A program made the translations under genes and the position numbers. 64,000 bases of DNA from Arthrobacter sp. PM3 (lineage in GTDB: Bacteria; Actinomycetota; Actinomycetes; Actinomycetales; Micrococcaceae), in the NCBI RefSeq assembly GCF_003352915.1, contig NZ_CP022314.1:238993-302992 (forward strand). Reading direction: 5' to 3'. Under the pieces are notes generated by a model. It worked only from the letters and a program-made list of their open reading frames with translations, was not told the DNA's origin and ran no database searches. Position 1 is the first letter of the stretch, and each line of letters begins with the position of its first letter. Below are positions 42,318-51,306 of this stretch, one piece after another.

Positions 42318-43430
42318 TCAGTCTTCCCACTGGAGGTCGTCAACGGCGTCGAGGATGCGGTCGACGCCGGGCAGGTAGTAGTGCTCGAGCTTCGGCGCCG
42401 GGTAGGGGACGTCGAAGCCGGTGACCCGGCGGATCGGCGCGGCGAGGTGGTGGAAGCAGCGTTCCTGGACCCGGGCGACGATTTCCGAGGCCACGGACGC
42501 GAAGCCGTGGGCCTCGGCGATCACCACGGCGCGGCCGGTCTTGCGGACGGAGGCGCAGACGGTGTCGTCGTCGAAGGGCACGATCGAGCGGACGTCGATC
42601 ACCTCGAGGGACCGGCCCTCCTCGGCGGCGGCGGCCGCGGCGGCGAGCGCCGTCGGGACGGAGGGTCCGTAGGCGATCAGGGTGGCGTCGGTGCCGGAAC
42701 GGGCGACTGCGGCGCGGCCCTCGGAGGATGTCCCGCGCCGGGTGTTGGCGGTGTGCTCGGCGCGCAGGGCGCCGAGGTCCACCTGGTCCTTGGACCAGTA
42801 GAGCTTCTTGGGCTCCATGAACATGACCGGGTCATCGGAGTCGATGGCTTCGCGGAGCATCCGGTAGCCGTCGGCCACGGTGGCCGGGGTGAACACCTTC
42901 AGGCCGGCCGTGTGCGCGTAGTACGCCTCGGAGGAGTCGCAGTGGTGCTCCACTCCCCCGATGCCGCCCGCGTAGGGGACCCGGATGACGATGGGCAGCT
43001 TCACGGTGCCCTTGGTGCGGTTGTGCATCTTGGCGACGTGGCTGACGATCTGTTCGAAAGCCGGGTAGGCGAAGGCGTCGAACTGCATTTCAATGACGGG
43101 GCGCATGCCGTTCATCGCCATGCCGACGGCCATGCCGACGATCCCGGATTCCGCCAGCGGGGTGTCGAAGCAGCGGTTCTGGCCGAAGGTCTTGGTCAGG
43201 CCGTCGGTGATGCGGAAGACGCCGCCGAGCATGCCGACGTCCTCGCCGAAGACCAGGACCGACTCGTCGGCGTGCATGGCGTCGGCCATGGCGGTGTTCA
43301 GGGCCTTGGCCAGGGTGATGGTCTGCGGGCCGATCTTTTCGGCTTCTACAGCGGCCTTGGCGGCAGCGCGGGCCGTGGCGGCGCTGACGTTGCCGTTCGC
43401 CTCGGAGGACGTGGTGACGGTGGGGCTCAT
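42318..43430 (-). CDS. 2-Oxoacid dehydrogenase E1 component, beta subunit
   Basis: A 370-residue subunit. From ~38 the transketolase-like pyrimidine domain shows [52 protein letters not shown] and [19 protein letters not shown]; the C-terminal transketolase domain ends in [15 protein letters not shown]. Together with E1-alpha it binds ThDP and decarboxylates the 2-oxoacid. The ATG at 43430 overlaps the E1-alpha stop (ATGA). The first ~35 residues are a variable Ala-rich extension. Branched-chain keto acids are the favoured substrates. Confidence 0.93.
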   Translation of the reverse strand: MSPTVTTSSEANGNVSAATARAAAKAAVEAEKIGPQTITLAKALNTAMADAMHADESVLVFGEDVGMLGGVFRITDGLTKTFGQNRCFDTPLAESGIVGMAVGMAMNGMRPVIEMQFDAFAYPAFEQIVSHVAKMHNRTKGTVKLPIVIRVPYAGGIGGVEHHCDSSEAYYAHTAGLKVFTPATVADGYRMLREAIDSDDPVMFMEPKKLYWSKDQVDLGALRAEHTANTRRGTSSEGRAAVARSGTDATLIAYGPSVPTALAAAAAAAEEGRSLEVIDVRSIVPFDDDTVCASVRKTGRAVVIAEAHGFASVASEIVARVQERCFHHLAAPIRRVTGFDVPYPAPKLEHYYLPGVDRILDAVDDLQWED

Positions 43431-44641
43431 TTCCCGGCCTCCGTGGCGGTTGATGCGGCGTCGCGGGCGAGTTCGTCGGCGAGCATGGCGGACTGTTCCC
43501 GCAGCTGCGGGGTGGGGGTGGAGAAGACGTACTTGAAGAGGTCCTGTGGATCCACCGGGACGTCCTCGCCCAGGCCCTCGCGCAGCTGGCTGGCAACGGC
43601 TTCGGCCTTGTCGGCGATCCCGGCGGCCCGGGCGTCGTCGAGCAGCCCGCTGTCCGTCAGGTAGGTCTTCATCCGGCTCAGCGGATCCTTGGCCACCCAT
43701 TCGGCAACTTCGCTGTCCTGCCGGTAGCGCGTGGCGTCGTCGGCGTTGGTGTGCGCCTGCATGCGGTACGTGTGGGCCTCCACCAGCAGCGGGCCGGAAC
43801 CTTCGCGGGCGAGCTTGACGGCGCGGCCCAGGACGGCGAGGAGGGCCACGACGTCGTTGCCGTCCACGCGTTCGCCGGCCATGCCGTAGCCCACCGCCTT
43901 GTGCGCGAGCGACGGCGCGACGGACTGGTGCGCCAGCGGCACGGAGATGGCGTACTGGTTGTTCTGGACGAAAAACACCACCGGAAGGTGGAAGACGGCG
44001 GCGAAGTTCAGGGCCTCGTGGAAGTCGCCTTCGCTCGTGGCGCCGTCGCCGCACATGGCCAGGACCACGGTGTCCTCGCCGCGGAGTTTGGCGGCGTGGG
44101 CGACGCCGACGGCGTGGAGCAGCTGGGTGGTCAGCGGGGTGCACTGGATGCCGACCTTGTGCCGGGCGGGGTCGTAGCCGCCGTGCCAGTCGCCGCGGAA
44201 CAGTGTCATGGTCTGGACCGGGTCCACGCCGCGGGCCATCACGGCCACGGAATCGCGGTAGGTGGGGAAGAGCCAGTCGCCGTCGGCGAGGCACAGCGCC
44301 GCGGCAACCTGGCAGGCCTCCTGGCCGTGGCTTGAGGGATAGACGGCCATCCGGCCCTGCCGGACAAGCGCGGAGTTCTGGTCGTTGACGCGGCGGCCGA
44401 CGACGAGCTGCTCGTAGGCGGCCAGCAGTTCGGCCTCGCCGGGGAGGGAGTATTCGTGCCCGGGCTGGGTGCCCTGTTCAGTGTGCGGGTTCAGGGTTCC
44501 GTCCGGGCCGACCATCTCGATCTGGTGGCGGGCGGGCAGCATGTAGTCCTCAACGGTGATGCCGAACTTGCGCACGGCCTCGCTGGCTGCATCTTCCGCT
44601 GTGCCGGCGGGTTGCGCAGTGTGGTCTGCGGAGATCGTCAT
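43427..44641 (-). CDS. 2-Oxoacid dehydrogenase E1 component, alpha subunit
   Basis: A 404-residue subunit with the ThDP-binding motif MCGDGATSEGDFHEALNFAAVFHLPVVFFVQNN (about residues 195-227), of which GDG and NN coordinate the cofactor. Earlier features are FPTYRDSVAVMARGVDP and HKVGIQCTPLTTQLLHAVG. The YMLPARHQIEMVGPDG N-terminus is typical of actinobacterial branched-chain 2-oxoacid dehydrogenases. It heads the E1alpha-E1beta-E2 operon and diverges from an Lrp/AsnC gene across 159 bp. Confidence 0.93.
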   Translation of the reverse strand: MTISADHTAQPAGTAEDAASEAVRKFGITVEDYMLPARHQIEMVGPDGTLNPHTEQGTQPGHEYSLPGEAELLAAYEQLVVGRRVNDQNSALVRQGRMAVYPSSHGQEACQVAAALCLADGDWLFPTYRDSVAVMARGVDPVQTMTLFRGDWHGGYDPARHKVGIQCTPLTTQLLHAVGVAHAAKLRGEDTVVLAMCGDGATSEGDFHEALNFAAVFHLPVVFFVQNNQYAISVPLAHQSVAPSLAHKAVGYGMAGERVDGNDVVALLAVLGRAVKLAREGSGPLLVEAHTYRMQAHTNADDATRYRQDSEVAEWVAKDPLSRMKTYLTDSGLLDDARAAGIADKAEAVASQLREGLGEDVPVDPQDLFKYVFSTPTPQLREQSAMLADELARDAASTATEAGK

Positions 44642-44800
44642 TGGTCCGTCCTTCTGTAGCCACTAATCTTTCCCAGTATGCCGCCGGGCCATGTTTCGTA
44701 TCCACCTCCGGCGAAAATCGTGGAGAAGTTTATAAATCTGCCCTAATCTGGAAGACAAATCGTAAGTGTGAGCTGGATAACCGGCGGGGGTTGTGGACAA
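44642..44800. promoter_or_regulatory. Divergent promoter region of the 2-oxoacid dehydrogenase operon and its Lrp regulator
   Basis: A 159-bp gap with an AT-rich core (about 44725-44765, including GTTTATAAATCTG) unusual for this GC-rich sequence. Lrp/AsnC proteins commonly bind such divergent gaps and control the neighbouring operon. Individual -35/-10 hexamers and Lrp sites were not resolved. Confidence 0.5.
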
Positions 44801-45262
44801 ATGGCAGAGCTCGAACCGGACGCGGCGGTGCCGCTGGACGATGTGGACCGGAACATCATCGCGGAGCTGACCCGGGACGGCCGGATGTCCGTGACGCAGG
44901 TGGCGGAAAATGTCCATATCTCGCGCGCCCACGCCTATACCCGGATTGCCCGGCTCACCAGCGAAGGCGTCCTGACCAAGTTCACGGCCCTGGTGGATCC
45001 GATCAAGGCCGGGCTGAAATCGTCCGCCTACGTCACGCTGAAGGTGCGCCAGCATTCCTGGCGCGAGCTGCGCGAACTCCTGCGCGCCATCCCCGAGGTC
45101 CACCACATTGCGCTGGTGGGCGGTGACTTCGACGTGATCCTGCTGGTGCGCGCGGTGGACAACATCGATCTGCGCCGGGTGATCTTCGACCAGCTGCAGT
45201 CCATGCCCGGGGTCCTGGACACGCAGACGTTCCTGGTGTTTGAAGACCTGGACACGCGCTAG
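44801..45262 (+). CDS. Lrp/AsnC-family transcriptional regulator (BkdR-like)
   Basis: A 153-residue regulator. The N-terminal HTH reads LDDVDRNIIAELTRDGRMSVTQVAENVHISRAHAYTRIARL; the C-terminal RAM domain (from ~65) has FTALVDPIKAGLKSSAYVTLKV and HHIALVGGDFDVILLV. Proteins of this type sense amino acids such as leucine, isoleucine or valine. The divergent position next to the E1/E2 operon suggests it regulates branched-chain keto-acid breakdown. ATG 44801 has GGCGGGGG upstream; an alternative GTG at 44768 adds 11 residues. It overlaps the galU end by four bases. Confidence 0.92.
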   Translation: MAELEPDAAVPLDDVDRNIIAELTRDGRMSVTQVAENVHISRAHAYTRIARLTSEGVLTKFTALVDPIKAGLKSSAYVTLKVRQHSWRELRELLRAIPEVHHIALVGGDFDVILLVRAVDNIDLRRVIFDQLQSMPGVLDTQTFLVFEDLDTR

Positions 45263-46149
45263 CTGACGAACTCCTTCATCCAGGCCCGGAGCTCCTCGCC
45301 GAACTCCACCCGGTCCGCGGCGATGGAAATGACCGCTTTGAGGTAGCTCAGCTTGTCTCCGGTGTCGTAGCGGCGGCCCTTGAAGACCACGCCGTAGACC
45401 CCGCCGCCCTCACAGTCGGACACGGCGAGGGTCTGGAGCGCATCGGTGAGCTGGACTTCCCCGCCCCGGCCGGGCGGGGTTTCCTCCAGGACGTCGAAGA
45501 TTTCCGGGTGCAGGACGTACCGGCCGATCACGGCCAGGTTGGACGGCGCCTCGGCCACACCCGGTTTCTCCACGAGCCGGTTGACCCGGACGTGGTCTTC
45601 ACCCGGCAGCACCGAGATGTCGGCGCAGCCGTAGGCGCTGATCTCCGCCGGATCCACCTCGATCAGGGCGACCACCGAGCCTCCGGTCCTGGCCTGGACA
45701 TCGATCATGGCGGCCAGCAGTTCGTCGCGCTCGTCGATCAGGTCGTCGCCGAGCAGGACGGCGAACGGTTCCTCGCCCACGTGCTGGCGGGCGCACAGGA
45801 CCGCGTGCCCGAGGCCTTTGGGGTCGCCCTGGCGCACGTAGTGCAGCGGCCCGAGCCGGGAGGCATGGCGGACCGCCTCCAGCCGGTCAAGGTCGCCCTT
45901 GAGTTCAAGGGTGTTTTCCAGCGACGGCTCACGATCGAAGTGGTCCTCCAGCGCGCGCTTCTGCCGTCCGGTCACCATCAGCAGGTCGGTCAGGCCGGCC
46001 CTGACCGCTTCCTCCACCACGTACTGGATGGCCGGCTGGTCGACCACCGGCAGCATTTCCTTGGGCATTGCCTTCGTGGCCGGCAGGAAGCGCGTCCCCA
46101 GCCCGGCAGCAGGTATGACAGCCTTAGTTACAGAGTTCCCCAGAGTCAT
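45259..46149 (-). CDS. galU: UTP-glucose-1-phosphate uridylyltransferase
   Basis: A 296-residue nucleotidyltransferase making UDP-glucose for cell-envelope and exopolysaccharide synthesis. The nucleotide-binding AVIPAAGLGTRFLPATKAMPKEMLPV is at residues 10-35; VLLGDDLID, YGCADI and VEKPGVAEAPSNLAVIGRYVLHPEIF follow as in bacterial GalU. Length is typical. ATG 46149 has no strong ribosome-binding site. Convergent with the Lrp gene, overlapping by four bases. Confidence 0.96.
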   Translation of the reverse strand: MTLGNSVTKAVIPAAGLGTRFLPATKAMPKEMLPVVDQPAIQYVVEEAVRAGLTDLLMVTGRQKRALEDHFDREPSLENTLELKGDLDRLEAVRHASRLGPLHYVRQGDPKGLGHAVLCARQHVGEEPFAVLLGDDLIDERDELLAAMIDVQARTGGSVVALIEVDPAEISAYGCADISVLPGEDHVRVNRLVEKPGVAEAPSNLAVIGRYVLHPEIFDVLEETPPGRGGEVQLTDALQTLAVSDCEGGGVYGVVFKGRRYDTGDKLSYLKAVISIAADRVEFGEELRAWMKEFVS

Positions 46150-46247
46150 AACCGCACTTTACAAGCGGGTTCCGCAAATGAGAATGCTTCGAAGCAAAGA
46201 CAAGTACCGGCAGGTCACGGGCCAGTAGGGCACCTTCGGGCGGCCCG

Positions 46248-47027
46248 TCAGCCCTTGAAAACGGGGCTGCGCTTCTCCTGGAAGGCACGGAATCCCTCGG
46301 CGTAGTCCTCGCTCTTGCACAGCCGGGCTTGCTCGGCGTTCTCCTCTTCCATGGACTCCCACAGCCCCAGACGCTGGTCCCGGATGTGCGCCACAAGCTC
46401 CTTGCTGGCGTTGAACGCTCCGGTCGCGCCGGCAGCCACGGTCGCCACGATAGCCCGGGTGTTCTCCAGCAAATCCGCCGCCGGCATGGCCCGGCTGAAC
46501 AGTCCCTGCGCCACGGCGTCGGCACCGCTCATGAGTTCGGCAGTGTAGATCAGGTCAAGGGTCCGGTGCACGCCGAGGCGCTCGGTGAACAGCCAGTGCC
46601 CGCCCGAGTCCAGGGTGGCGCCGAGTTTGGCGAACGGTGAGCCGAACTTGGCGTTCTCGGCCACGTACACCACATCCGTGGCCAGCAGCAGGCCGAGCCC
46701 CACGCCGAGGCAGGCGCCCTGGGCCGCGGCGAAGGTCGGCGCCGGGAAGGCGCTCATCTTCTTCAGCAGCGGCTGGACGAGGCCGCCCAGGTATGCCTGC
46801 GCGTCGTCGCTCTCCGGCGTCACGCCGGCGATGTCCCGGCCCGCGCAGAACGCCCGGCCCTCACCGCGGAGCAGCAGGGCGCGGACCTCACCGCGGGCGG
46901 CGGCGTCAGCGGCGCGGTCGTACGCCTCGGACAACTCCGCCAGGGCCTGCTCGTCAAGGGAGTTCAGCTTGTGCGGGGCGTCGAGGACGACTTCGGCGAC
47001 ACCGCCGGCGATGGACAGGGAAATCAT
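46248..47027 (-). CDS. Enoyl-CoA hydratase/isomerase family protein of the phenylacetate cluster
   Basis: A 259-residue crotonase-fold enzyme. The oxyanion-hole regions are visible as AFCAGRDIAGV (about 60-70) and AAQGACLGVGLGLLLATDVVYVA (about 97-119). It follows paaE by 24 bp on the same strand and so is likely the PaaF/PaaG-type hydratase or ring-1,2-epoxide isomerase of phenylacetate degradation. PaaG-type isomerases lack one catalytic Glu of true hydratases; I cannot decide between them from sequence alone. ATG 47027 used. Confidence 0.85.
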   Translation of the reverse strand: MISLSIAGGVAEVVLDAPHKLNSLDEQALAELSEAYDRAADAAARGEVRALLLRGEGRAFCAGRDIAGVTPESDDAQAYLGGLVQPLLKKMSAFPAPTFAAAQGACLGVGLGLLLATDVVYVAENAKFGSPFAKLGATLDSGGHWLFTERLGVHRTLDLIYTAELMSGADAVAQGLFSRAMPAADLLENTRAIVATVAAGATGAFNASKELVAHIRDQRLGLWESMEEENAEQARLCKSEDYAEGFRAFQEKRSPVFKG

Positions 47028-47051
47028 GGGGCTCCTTGGATTCGAAAGGAC

Positions 47052-48278
47052 CTAGACGTCGAAGTCGACCGTGACTTCTTCGGTGGTGGGGTGGGACTGG
47101 CATGTCAGGACGTAGCCCTTGTCGAGTTCGTCCTGTTCCAGGGCGTAGTTCTCGTCCATCGTGACCTTGCCGGTGACCACTTTGGCGCGGCAGGTGCCGC
47201 AGACGCCGCCGGCGCAGGCGAACGGCACGTCGGGACGGACCCTGAGGGCGGCGTTGAGGATGGATTCCCGGGCATGGGTGGGGCTGGAGACCTCGCCCTG
47301 CAGGCCGTCCAGCTTGAAGGTGATCTTGTAGGTGGCCTGCGATTCGTCGGCGATGACCGGCCGGCCGATGTTGCCCTCGGGGCGGTCCGGTTTGCCGGAG
47401 GTGAACAGTTCGAATCGGATGTGTTCGGGGGCGACGCCCCGAGAGGCGAGCGTGTCCCGGCACAGCTGGACGAGCTCGAACGGGCCGCAGAGGAACCATT
47501 CGTCGACGTCGTCCGCGTGGATGGCGGTGCCGAGCAGCGACTGGAGCTTTTCGGCGTCGATCCGGCCGCTGAGCAGCGGCGCAATCCGCTGCTCCCGGGA
47601 CAGCACGTGGTGCAGCGCCAGCCGGGACGGGTACTTGTCCTTCAGGTCCGCGAGTTCCTCAAGGAACATCACGTCCATGGCGGCCTTGTTCGCGTAGATG
47701 AGGTCGAACCGGGTCTCCGGGTGGGCCGCGAGCAGGGTGCGGGCGATCGCGATCACGGGGGTGATACCGGACCCGGCGGCGATCGCCACGAACGAGCCCG
47801 GCTCGCCAGCCAGCTCTTCCGGATGGTTCATCGAGTTCATGACGTTCTGCTCCACCGGCTTGCCGTCGCGTCCGTGCTTCGACACAAAGGCGCCCATGGG
47901 GCTCATGACGTCCAGGGCGTCACCGGCCTTGAGTTCGGCGTTGGCCCAGGTGGAGAACAGCCCGCCCAGATCCTTCTTGATGGCCACCCGGATTTCGCTG
48001 CTGCCGTCCTCGAAGCTGCGGGGTTCGGCGCAGATGGAGTAGCTGCGGCGGACCTCGTGCGGCTGGCCGTCGGCGTCGGGCAGGGTGGTGCGCAAGGCGA
48101 CGTACTGGCCCGGCAGGTAGTCGAACTGTCCGGCGAGTTCAGCCGGGACGCCGAACGTGACCTCGATGGCGTCGTCGGTGAGCCGGCGGACTTCGTCCAC
48201 CGTCAGGGTGTGGAAGGACGCACGACGGCGGCCGGTGGCGGCGGCCGATTCCGCGGCAGTCTGGCGGACAACAGTCAT
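47052..48278 (-). CDS. paaE: Phenylacetyl-CoA epoxidase, reductase subunit
   Basis: A 408-residue flavo-iron-sulfur reductase supplying electrons to PaaABC. FAD domain: RRSYSICAEP (about 75-84); NAD(P) domain: IAAGSGITPVIAIARTLL near 165 and EWFLCGPFELVQLC near 260; C-terminal [2Fe-2S] ferredoxin with FACAGGVCGTCRAKV and the fourth Cys in VLTCQSHP. The ATG at 48278 has AGGTG upstream; a GTG nine bases earlier is less likely. Fifth gene of paaABCDE. Confidence 0.96.
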   Translation of the reverse strand: MTVVRQTAAESAAATGRRRASFHTLTVDEVRRLTDDAIEVTFGVPAELAGQFDYLPGQYVALRTTLPDADGQPHEVRRSYSICAEPRSFEDGSSEIRVAIKKDLGGLFSTWANAELKAGDALDVMSPMGAFVSKHGRDGKPVEQNVMNSMNHPEELAGEPGSFVAIAAGSGITPVIAIARTLLAAHPETRFDLIYANKAAMDVMFLEELADLKDKYPSRLALHHVLSREQRIAPLLSGRIDAEKLQSLLGTAIHADDVDEWFLCGPFELVQLCRDTLASRGVAPEHIRFELFTSGKPDRPEGNIGRPVIADESQATYKITFKLDGLQGEVSSPTHARESILNAALRVRPDVPFACAGGVCGTCRAKVVTGKVTMDENYALEQDELDKGYVLTCQSHPTTEEVTVDFDV

Positions 48279-48294
48279 GAAAGACACCTGTTCC

Positions 48295-48873
48295 TTACAA
48301 AACTTTGAAGTAGTCGAACGGTTCCTTGCAGTCCTGGCACACGTAGAGGGCCTTGCAGGAAGTGGAACCGAAGCGGGTGAGTTCTTTGGTGTTCAACGAT
48401 GAGCACTGGGGGCATTTGACGGCGAGGGACAGCCGGACCGGGCCGGCGTGCCGGGCTGCCGCGGAGTGGCCCGACGGCGGGGCGATGCCGTACTGCTCCA
48501 GCTTGGCTTTGCCGGCCTCGCTCATCCAGTCGGTGGTCCACGCCGGGCTCAGGACGAGGTCGACCCGGACCTCGGGGTACCCGGCGCGGTGGAACGCCGC
48601 GGTGAGGTCATCGCGGATGGCGTCCATGGCGGGGCAGCCGGAGTAGGTCGGGGTGATGGTGACCCGGACCGCCGGCACCATGCCGGCGTCGTCTGCGCCC
48701 GGTTCTGTGCTCACCTGGACGTCGCGCAGGATGCCGAGGTCCGCAATGGTCAGCACAGGGATTTCGGGGTCGCAGACGGTGGCGGCCACCGCCCAGGCTT
48801 TCGCCTGGGCGGTGTTGCCCTGCGCGGCATCCCGGCGCGCCGCGGTTTCCGGATCGGAGACGAACATGTCCAT
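48295..48873 (-). CDS. paaD: Phenylacetyl-CoA epoxidase assembly/maturation protein
   Basis: A 192-residue protein. The DUF59/FeS-assembly domain includes VCDPEIPVLTIADLGILRDV and the TPTYSGCPAMDAIRDDL motif; the C-terminus has a Cys-rich zinc-ribbon-like segment with CPQCSS and CQDCKEP. PaaD is needed for a functional epoxidase, probably in iron-sulfur or diiron assembly. It starts 5 bp past the paaC stop and 16 bp separate it from paaE. Confidence 0.95.
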   Translation of the reverse strand: MDMFVSDPETAARRDAAQGNTAQAKAWAVAATVCDPEIPVLTIADLGILRDVQVSTEPGADDAGMVPAVRVTITPTYSGCPAMDAIRDDLTAAFHRAGYPEVRVDLVLSPAWTTDWMSEAGKAKLEQYGIAPPSGHSAAARHAGPVRLSLAVKCPQCSSLNTKELTRFGSTSCKALYVCQDCKEPFDYFKVL

Positions 48874-48878
48874 GACGC

Positions 48879-49814
48879 CTACCAGCTGGCTCCGGGGTGC
48901 TCGCGGGCGAGCACCTGCATTTCGGCGAGGATGTAGCCGAGGTGTTCGGAGTGCAGGCCGCGGCGGCCGCCGCCGGGTGCCGGCTGCACGTTGGGGACCT
49001 CGAGTTCGGCCTCGGCAAGGACCTCGCCGGTGAGCCGGTCGAAGTCGTCCCGCAGGCTGGAGGGCTGCGGCGCGGCGCCGGCCTCGCTGAGCCGACCGGT
49101 GAGTTCGTCGTCGCGGAACAGTTCATCCACATAGGGCCAGATGACTTTGAAGCCGTGCATCATCTTCGCCCGGGATTCGTCCGTGCCGAGGGCCAGACGC
49201 AGGACCCACTGGGCGCTGTGGTCCCGGTGGTAGTCGACTTCCTTGACAGCCTTCGCGGCTATGCCGGCAAGGGTGGCGTCCGTCGAGGTCGTGAGCCGGC
49301 GGTAGAGCTCGAACTGGTAGTAGCTGACCACGAACTGCCGGGCGATGGTGACGGCGAAGTCCCCGTTGGGCTGTTCGAAGAGCGCCGCCGAGCGGAACTC
49401 GTGCTCGCGGCGGAAGTAGGCGAGGTCATCCTCGCTGCGTCCGTCCAGTCCCCCGGCGTAGCTGAGGAACGAGCGGGCGTGGCCCAGCTGATCCAGGGCG
49501 ATGTTGCCCAGGGCGATGTCCTCTTCGAGCTCGGGAGCACGGGAGATCCAGTGGCCCAGGCGCTGGGCCAGGATCAGGGCGTCATCGCCCAGGCGCAGGG
49601 CGAACTCGGCGGCGTCCTCGCTGGGCTTCGCGGTGCCGCGGCTGACGGCCAGCGCGATGTCCTCCGGGCGGAGGGCGTTGCCGGGGGTGATGCGGGTGGC
49701 GCTGGCCGTGGCCTCGCCGCTGCCGCTTGCTGCCTGGACGCCGACGGAGATGGCTCCGTGGCCGGCCGTTTCCTCCGCGGGTGCGGTAGCTTCCGTGTCA
49801 GGAGTGGGGCTCAC
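48879..49814 (-). CDS. paaC: Phenylacetyl-CoA epoxidase, structural subunit C
   Basis: A 311-residue ferritin-like subunit that pairs with PaaA. Features: EFALRLGDDALILAQRLGHWISRAPELEEDIALGNIALDQLGHAR, then FVVSYYQFELYRRLT and KEVDYHRDHSAQWVLRLALG, as in PaaI/PaaC proteins, which retain helices but not a catalytic diiron site. The N-terminal ~55 residues are a variable Ala/Thr-rich extension. GTG start at 49814 overlaps the paaB stop (GTGA). Confidence 0.95.
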   Translation of the reverse strand: MSPTPDTEATAPAEETAGHGAISVGVQAASGSGEATASATRITPGNALRPEDIALAVSRGTAKPSEDAAEFALRLGDDALILAQRLGHWISRAPELEEDIALGNIALDQLGHARSFLSYAGGLDGRSEDDLAYFRREHEFRSAALFEQPNGDFAVTIARQFVVSYYQFELYRRLTTSTDATLAGIAAKAVKEVDYHRDHSAQWVLRLALGTDESRAKMMHGFKVIWPYVDELFRDDELTGRLSEAGAAPQPSSLRDDFDRLTGEVLAEAELEVPNVQPAPGGGRRGLHSEHLGYILAEMQVLAREHPGASW

Positions 49815-50116
49815 AGGTGCTTCACTCCCTCGCTCTTGGTGTAGTAGGTGGCGTGCCGGTAGTCCTTGCCCTGCGGGGATTCGAAGAAGGCACCCTTGGA
49901 ATCGGGGTCGCTGGAGGCGATGGCGTCGGCCGGGACCACCCAGATGGATACGCCTTCGTTCCGGCGGGTGTAGAGGTCACGGGCGTTCCGCAGGGCCATG
50001 GCGGCGTCCGGTGCGTGCAGGGATCCGGCGTGGACGTGGGACAGGCCGCGGCTGGAGCGGACGAACACTTCCCAGATCGGCCAGACGTTGCCTGCGTGGG
50101 GTTCGGGGGTTGTCAT
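49811..50116 (-). CDS. paaB: Phenylacetyl-CoA epoxidase subunit B
   Basis: A 101-residue protein matching Paa[44 protein letters not shown], then [12 protein letters not shown]. It is the small structural subunit that holds PaaAC together. The ATG at 50116 overlaps the paaA stop (ATGA) and the end overlaps paaC. Confidence 0.97.
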   Translation of the reverse strand: MTTPEPHAGNVWPIWEVFVRSSRGLSHVHAGSLHAPDAAMALRNARDLYTRRNEGVSIWVVPADAIASSDPDSKGAFFESPQGKDYRHATYYTKSEGVKHL

Positions 50117-51144
50117 GCTGCGGATTCCTTCTCTGCGTGCTTGCGGCTCTGTTTGGCCGCGTAGGCGGCTGCGGCTTCGCGCACCCAGGCGCCGTTCTGG
50201 TGGGCTTCGCGGCGCCGTTCCAGGCGCTGGGCGTTGCAGGGGCCGCGGCCGGCCAGGACTTCGTGGAATTCATCCCAGTCCAGGGGGCCGTGTTCCCACT
50301 TCTTGGTGTCCTCGTTGAACCGGATGTCCTTGTCCGGCAGCGTGAGCCCGAGGACCTTGACCTGTTCCATCATCATGCCGACAAAGCGGTTGCGGAGCTC
50401 GTCGTTGCTGAAGCGCTTGATGTTCCAGGCCATGGACTGCTTGGAGTTGGGCGAATCGTCATCCGGCGGGCCGAACATCATCAGGGCCGGGGCGTACCAG
50501 CGGTTCACCGCGTCCTGGGCCATCTGCTTCTGTTCGGGGGTGCCGTTGGAGAGCTCCAGCAGGATCTCGAAGCCCTGGCGCTGGTGGAAGGACTCTTCCT
50601 TGCAGACCCGCACCATGGCCCGGCCGTAGGGGCCGAAGGAAGCCCGGCAGAGCGGCACCTGGTTGGCGATCGCGGCGCCGTCGACCATCCAGCCGATGGC
50701 ACCCATGTCCGCCCAGGTGCGGGCCGGGTAGTTGAAGATCGAGGAATACTTGGCCTTGCCGTCCATCAGGTCCTGCATCATCGCGTCCCGCGGCTGGCCG
50801 AGGGTTTCGGCGGCGGAGTAGAGGTAGAGGCCGTGGCCGGCCTCGTCCTGGACCTTGGCCATGAGGATGGCCTTGCGCTTGAGGCTGGGGGCGCGGGAGA
50901 TCCAGTTGGCCTCCGGCTGCATGCCGATGATCTCCGAGTGCGCGTGCTGCGAGATCTGGCGCAGGAGCGTCTTGCGGTATGCCGGCGGCATCCAGTCGCG
51001 CGGCTCGATCCGGGAATCTTCCGCCATGACTTTGTCGAAGTATGCCTGGCCCTCGGCGTCGCGCCGGGCCACGTCTTCGGGGCTCTGTTCGTGCCGTGCC
51101 GGCGATGGCTCAGCGGGCACTGACTGCAGGGTCTGCGATGCCAT
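50113..51144 (-). CDS. paaA: Phenylacetyl-CoA epoxidase, catalytic subunit A
   Basis: A 343-residue diiron subunit that, with O2 and PaaE, converts phenylacetyl-CoA to its ring-1,2-epoxide. Diiron-site helices are visible in [42 protein letters not shown] (E-x2-H like) and [18 protein letters not shown]. First gene of paaABCDE on the minus strand with TAGGAGC before ATG 51144 and a PaaR-like operator in its promoter. No paaK (ligase), paaZ or paaR gene is in the window. Confidence 0.97.
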   Translation of the reverse strand: MASQTLQSVPAEPSPARHEQSPEDVARRDAEGQAYFDKVMAEDSRIEPRDWMPPAYRKTLLRQISQHAHSEIIGMQPEANWISRAPSLKRKAILMAKVQDEAGHGLYLYSAAETLGQPRDAMMQDLMDGKAKYSSIFNYPARTWADMGAIGWMVDGAAIANQVPLCRASFGPYGRAMVRVCKEESFHQRQGFEILLELSNGTPEQKQMAQDAVNRWYAPALMMFGPPDDDSPNSKQSMAWNIKRFSNDELRNRFVGMMMEQVKVLGLTLPDKDIRFNEDTKKWEHGPLDWDEFHEVLAGRGPCNAQRLERRREAHQNGAWVREAAAAYAAKQSRKHAEKESAA

Positions 51145-51173
51145 GGTTGCTCCTATGAATATCCGATAAATAA

Positions 51174-51187
51174 TTACCGACCGTTCG
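51174..51187. promoter_or_regulatory. Candidate PaaR (TetR-family) operator upstream of paaA
   Basis: Minus strand CGAACGGTCGGTAA fits the CNAACGNNCGTTNG pseudo-palindrome described for TetR-family PaaR repressors except at two positions. It overlaps the likely promoter: a downstream AT-rich TAATTATTTAT could be the -10 and the ribosome-binding site TAGGAGC follows. Phenylacetyl-CoA would be the inducer if the assignment is right. Confidence 0.45.
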
Positions 51188-51234
51188 TTCAGGATATGCG
51201 GAAGGCCGGAGATGCGTCAAGGACGGAAACGGCA

Positions 51235-51275
51235 ACGGGCGGCACGGACTGGAATTCCCAGTCCGTGCCGCCCGT
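51235..51275. terminator. Intrinsic-type hairpin between ppsA end and paaA promoter
   Basis: A perfect 18-bp stem, ACGGGCGGCACGGACTGG (51235-51252) and its complement (51258-51275), with a 5-base loop. It lies ~30 bp past the ppsA stop on the minus strand and would stop ppsA transcripts before paaA. On the plus strand it is followed by CAGGTTTTCC. Confidence 0.75.
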
Positions 51276-51306
51276 CAGGTTTTCCGCCTGCTTCGGCGCC
51301 CGGCCG

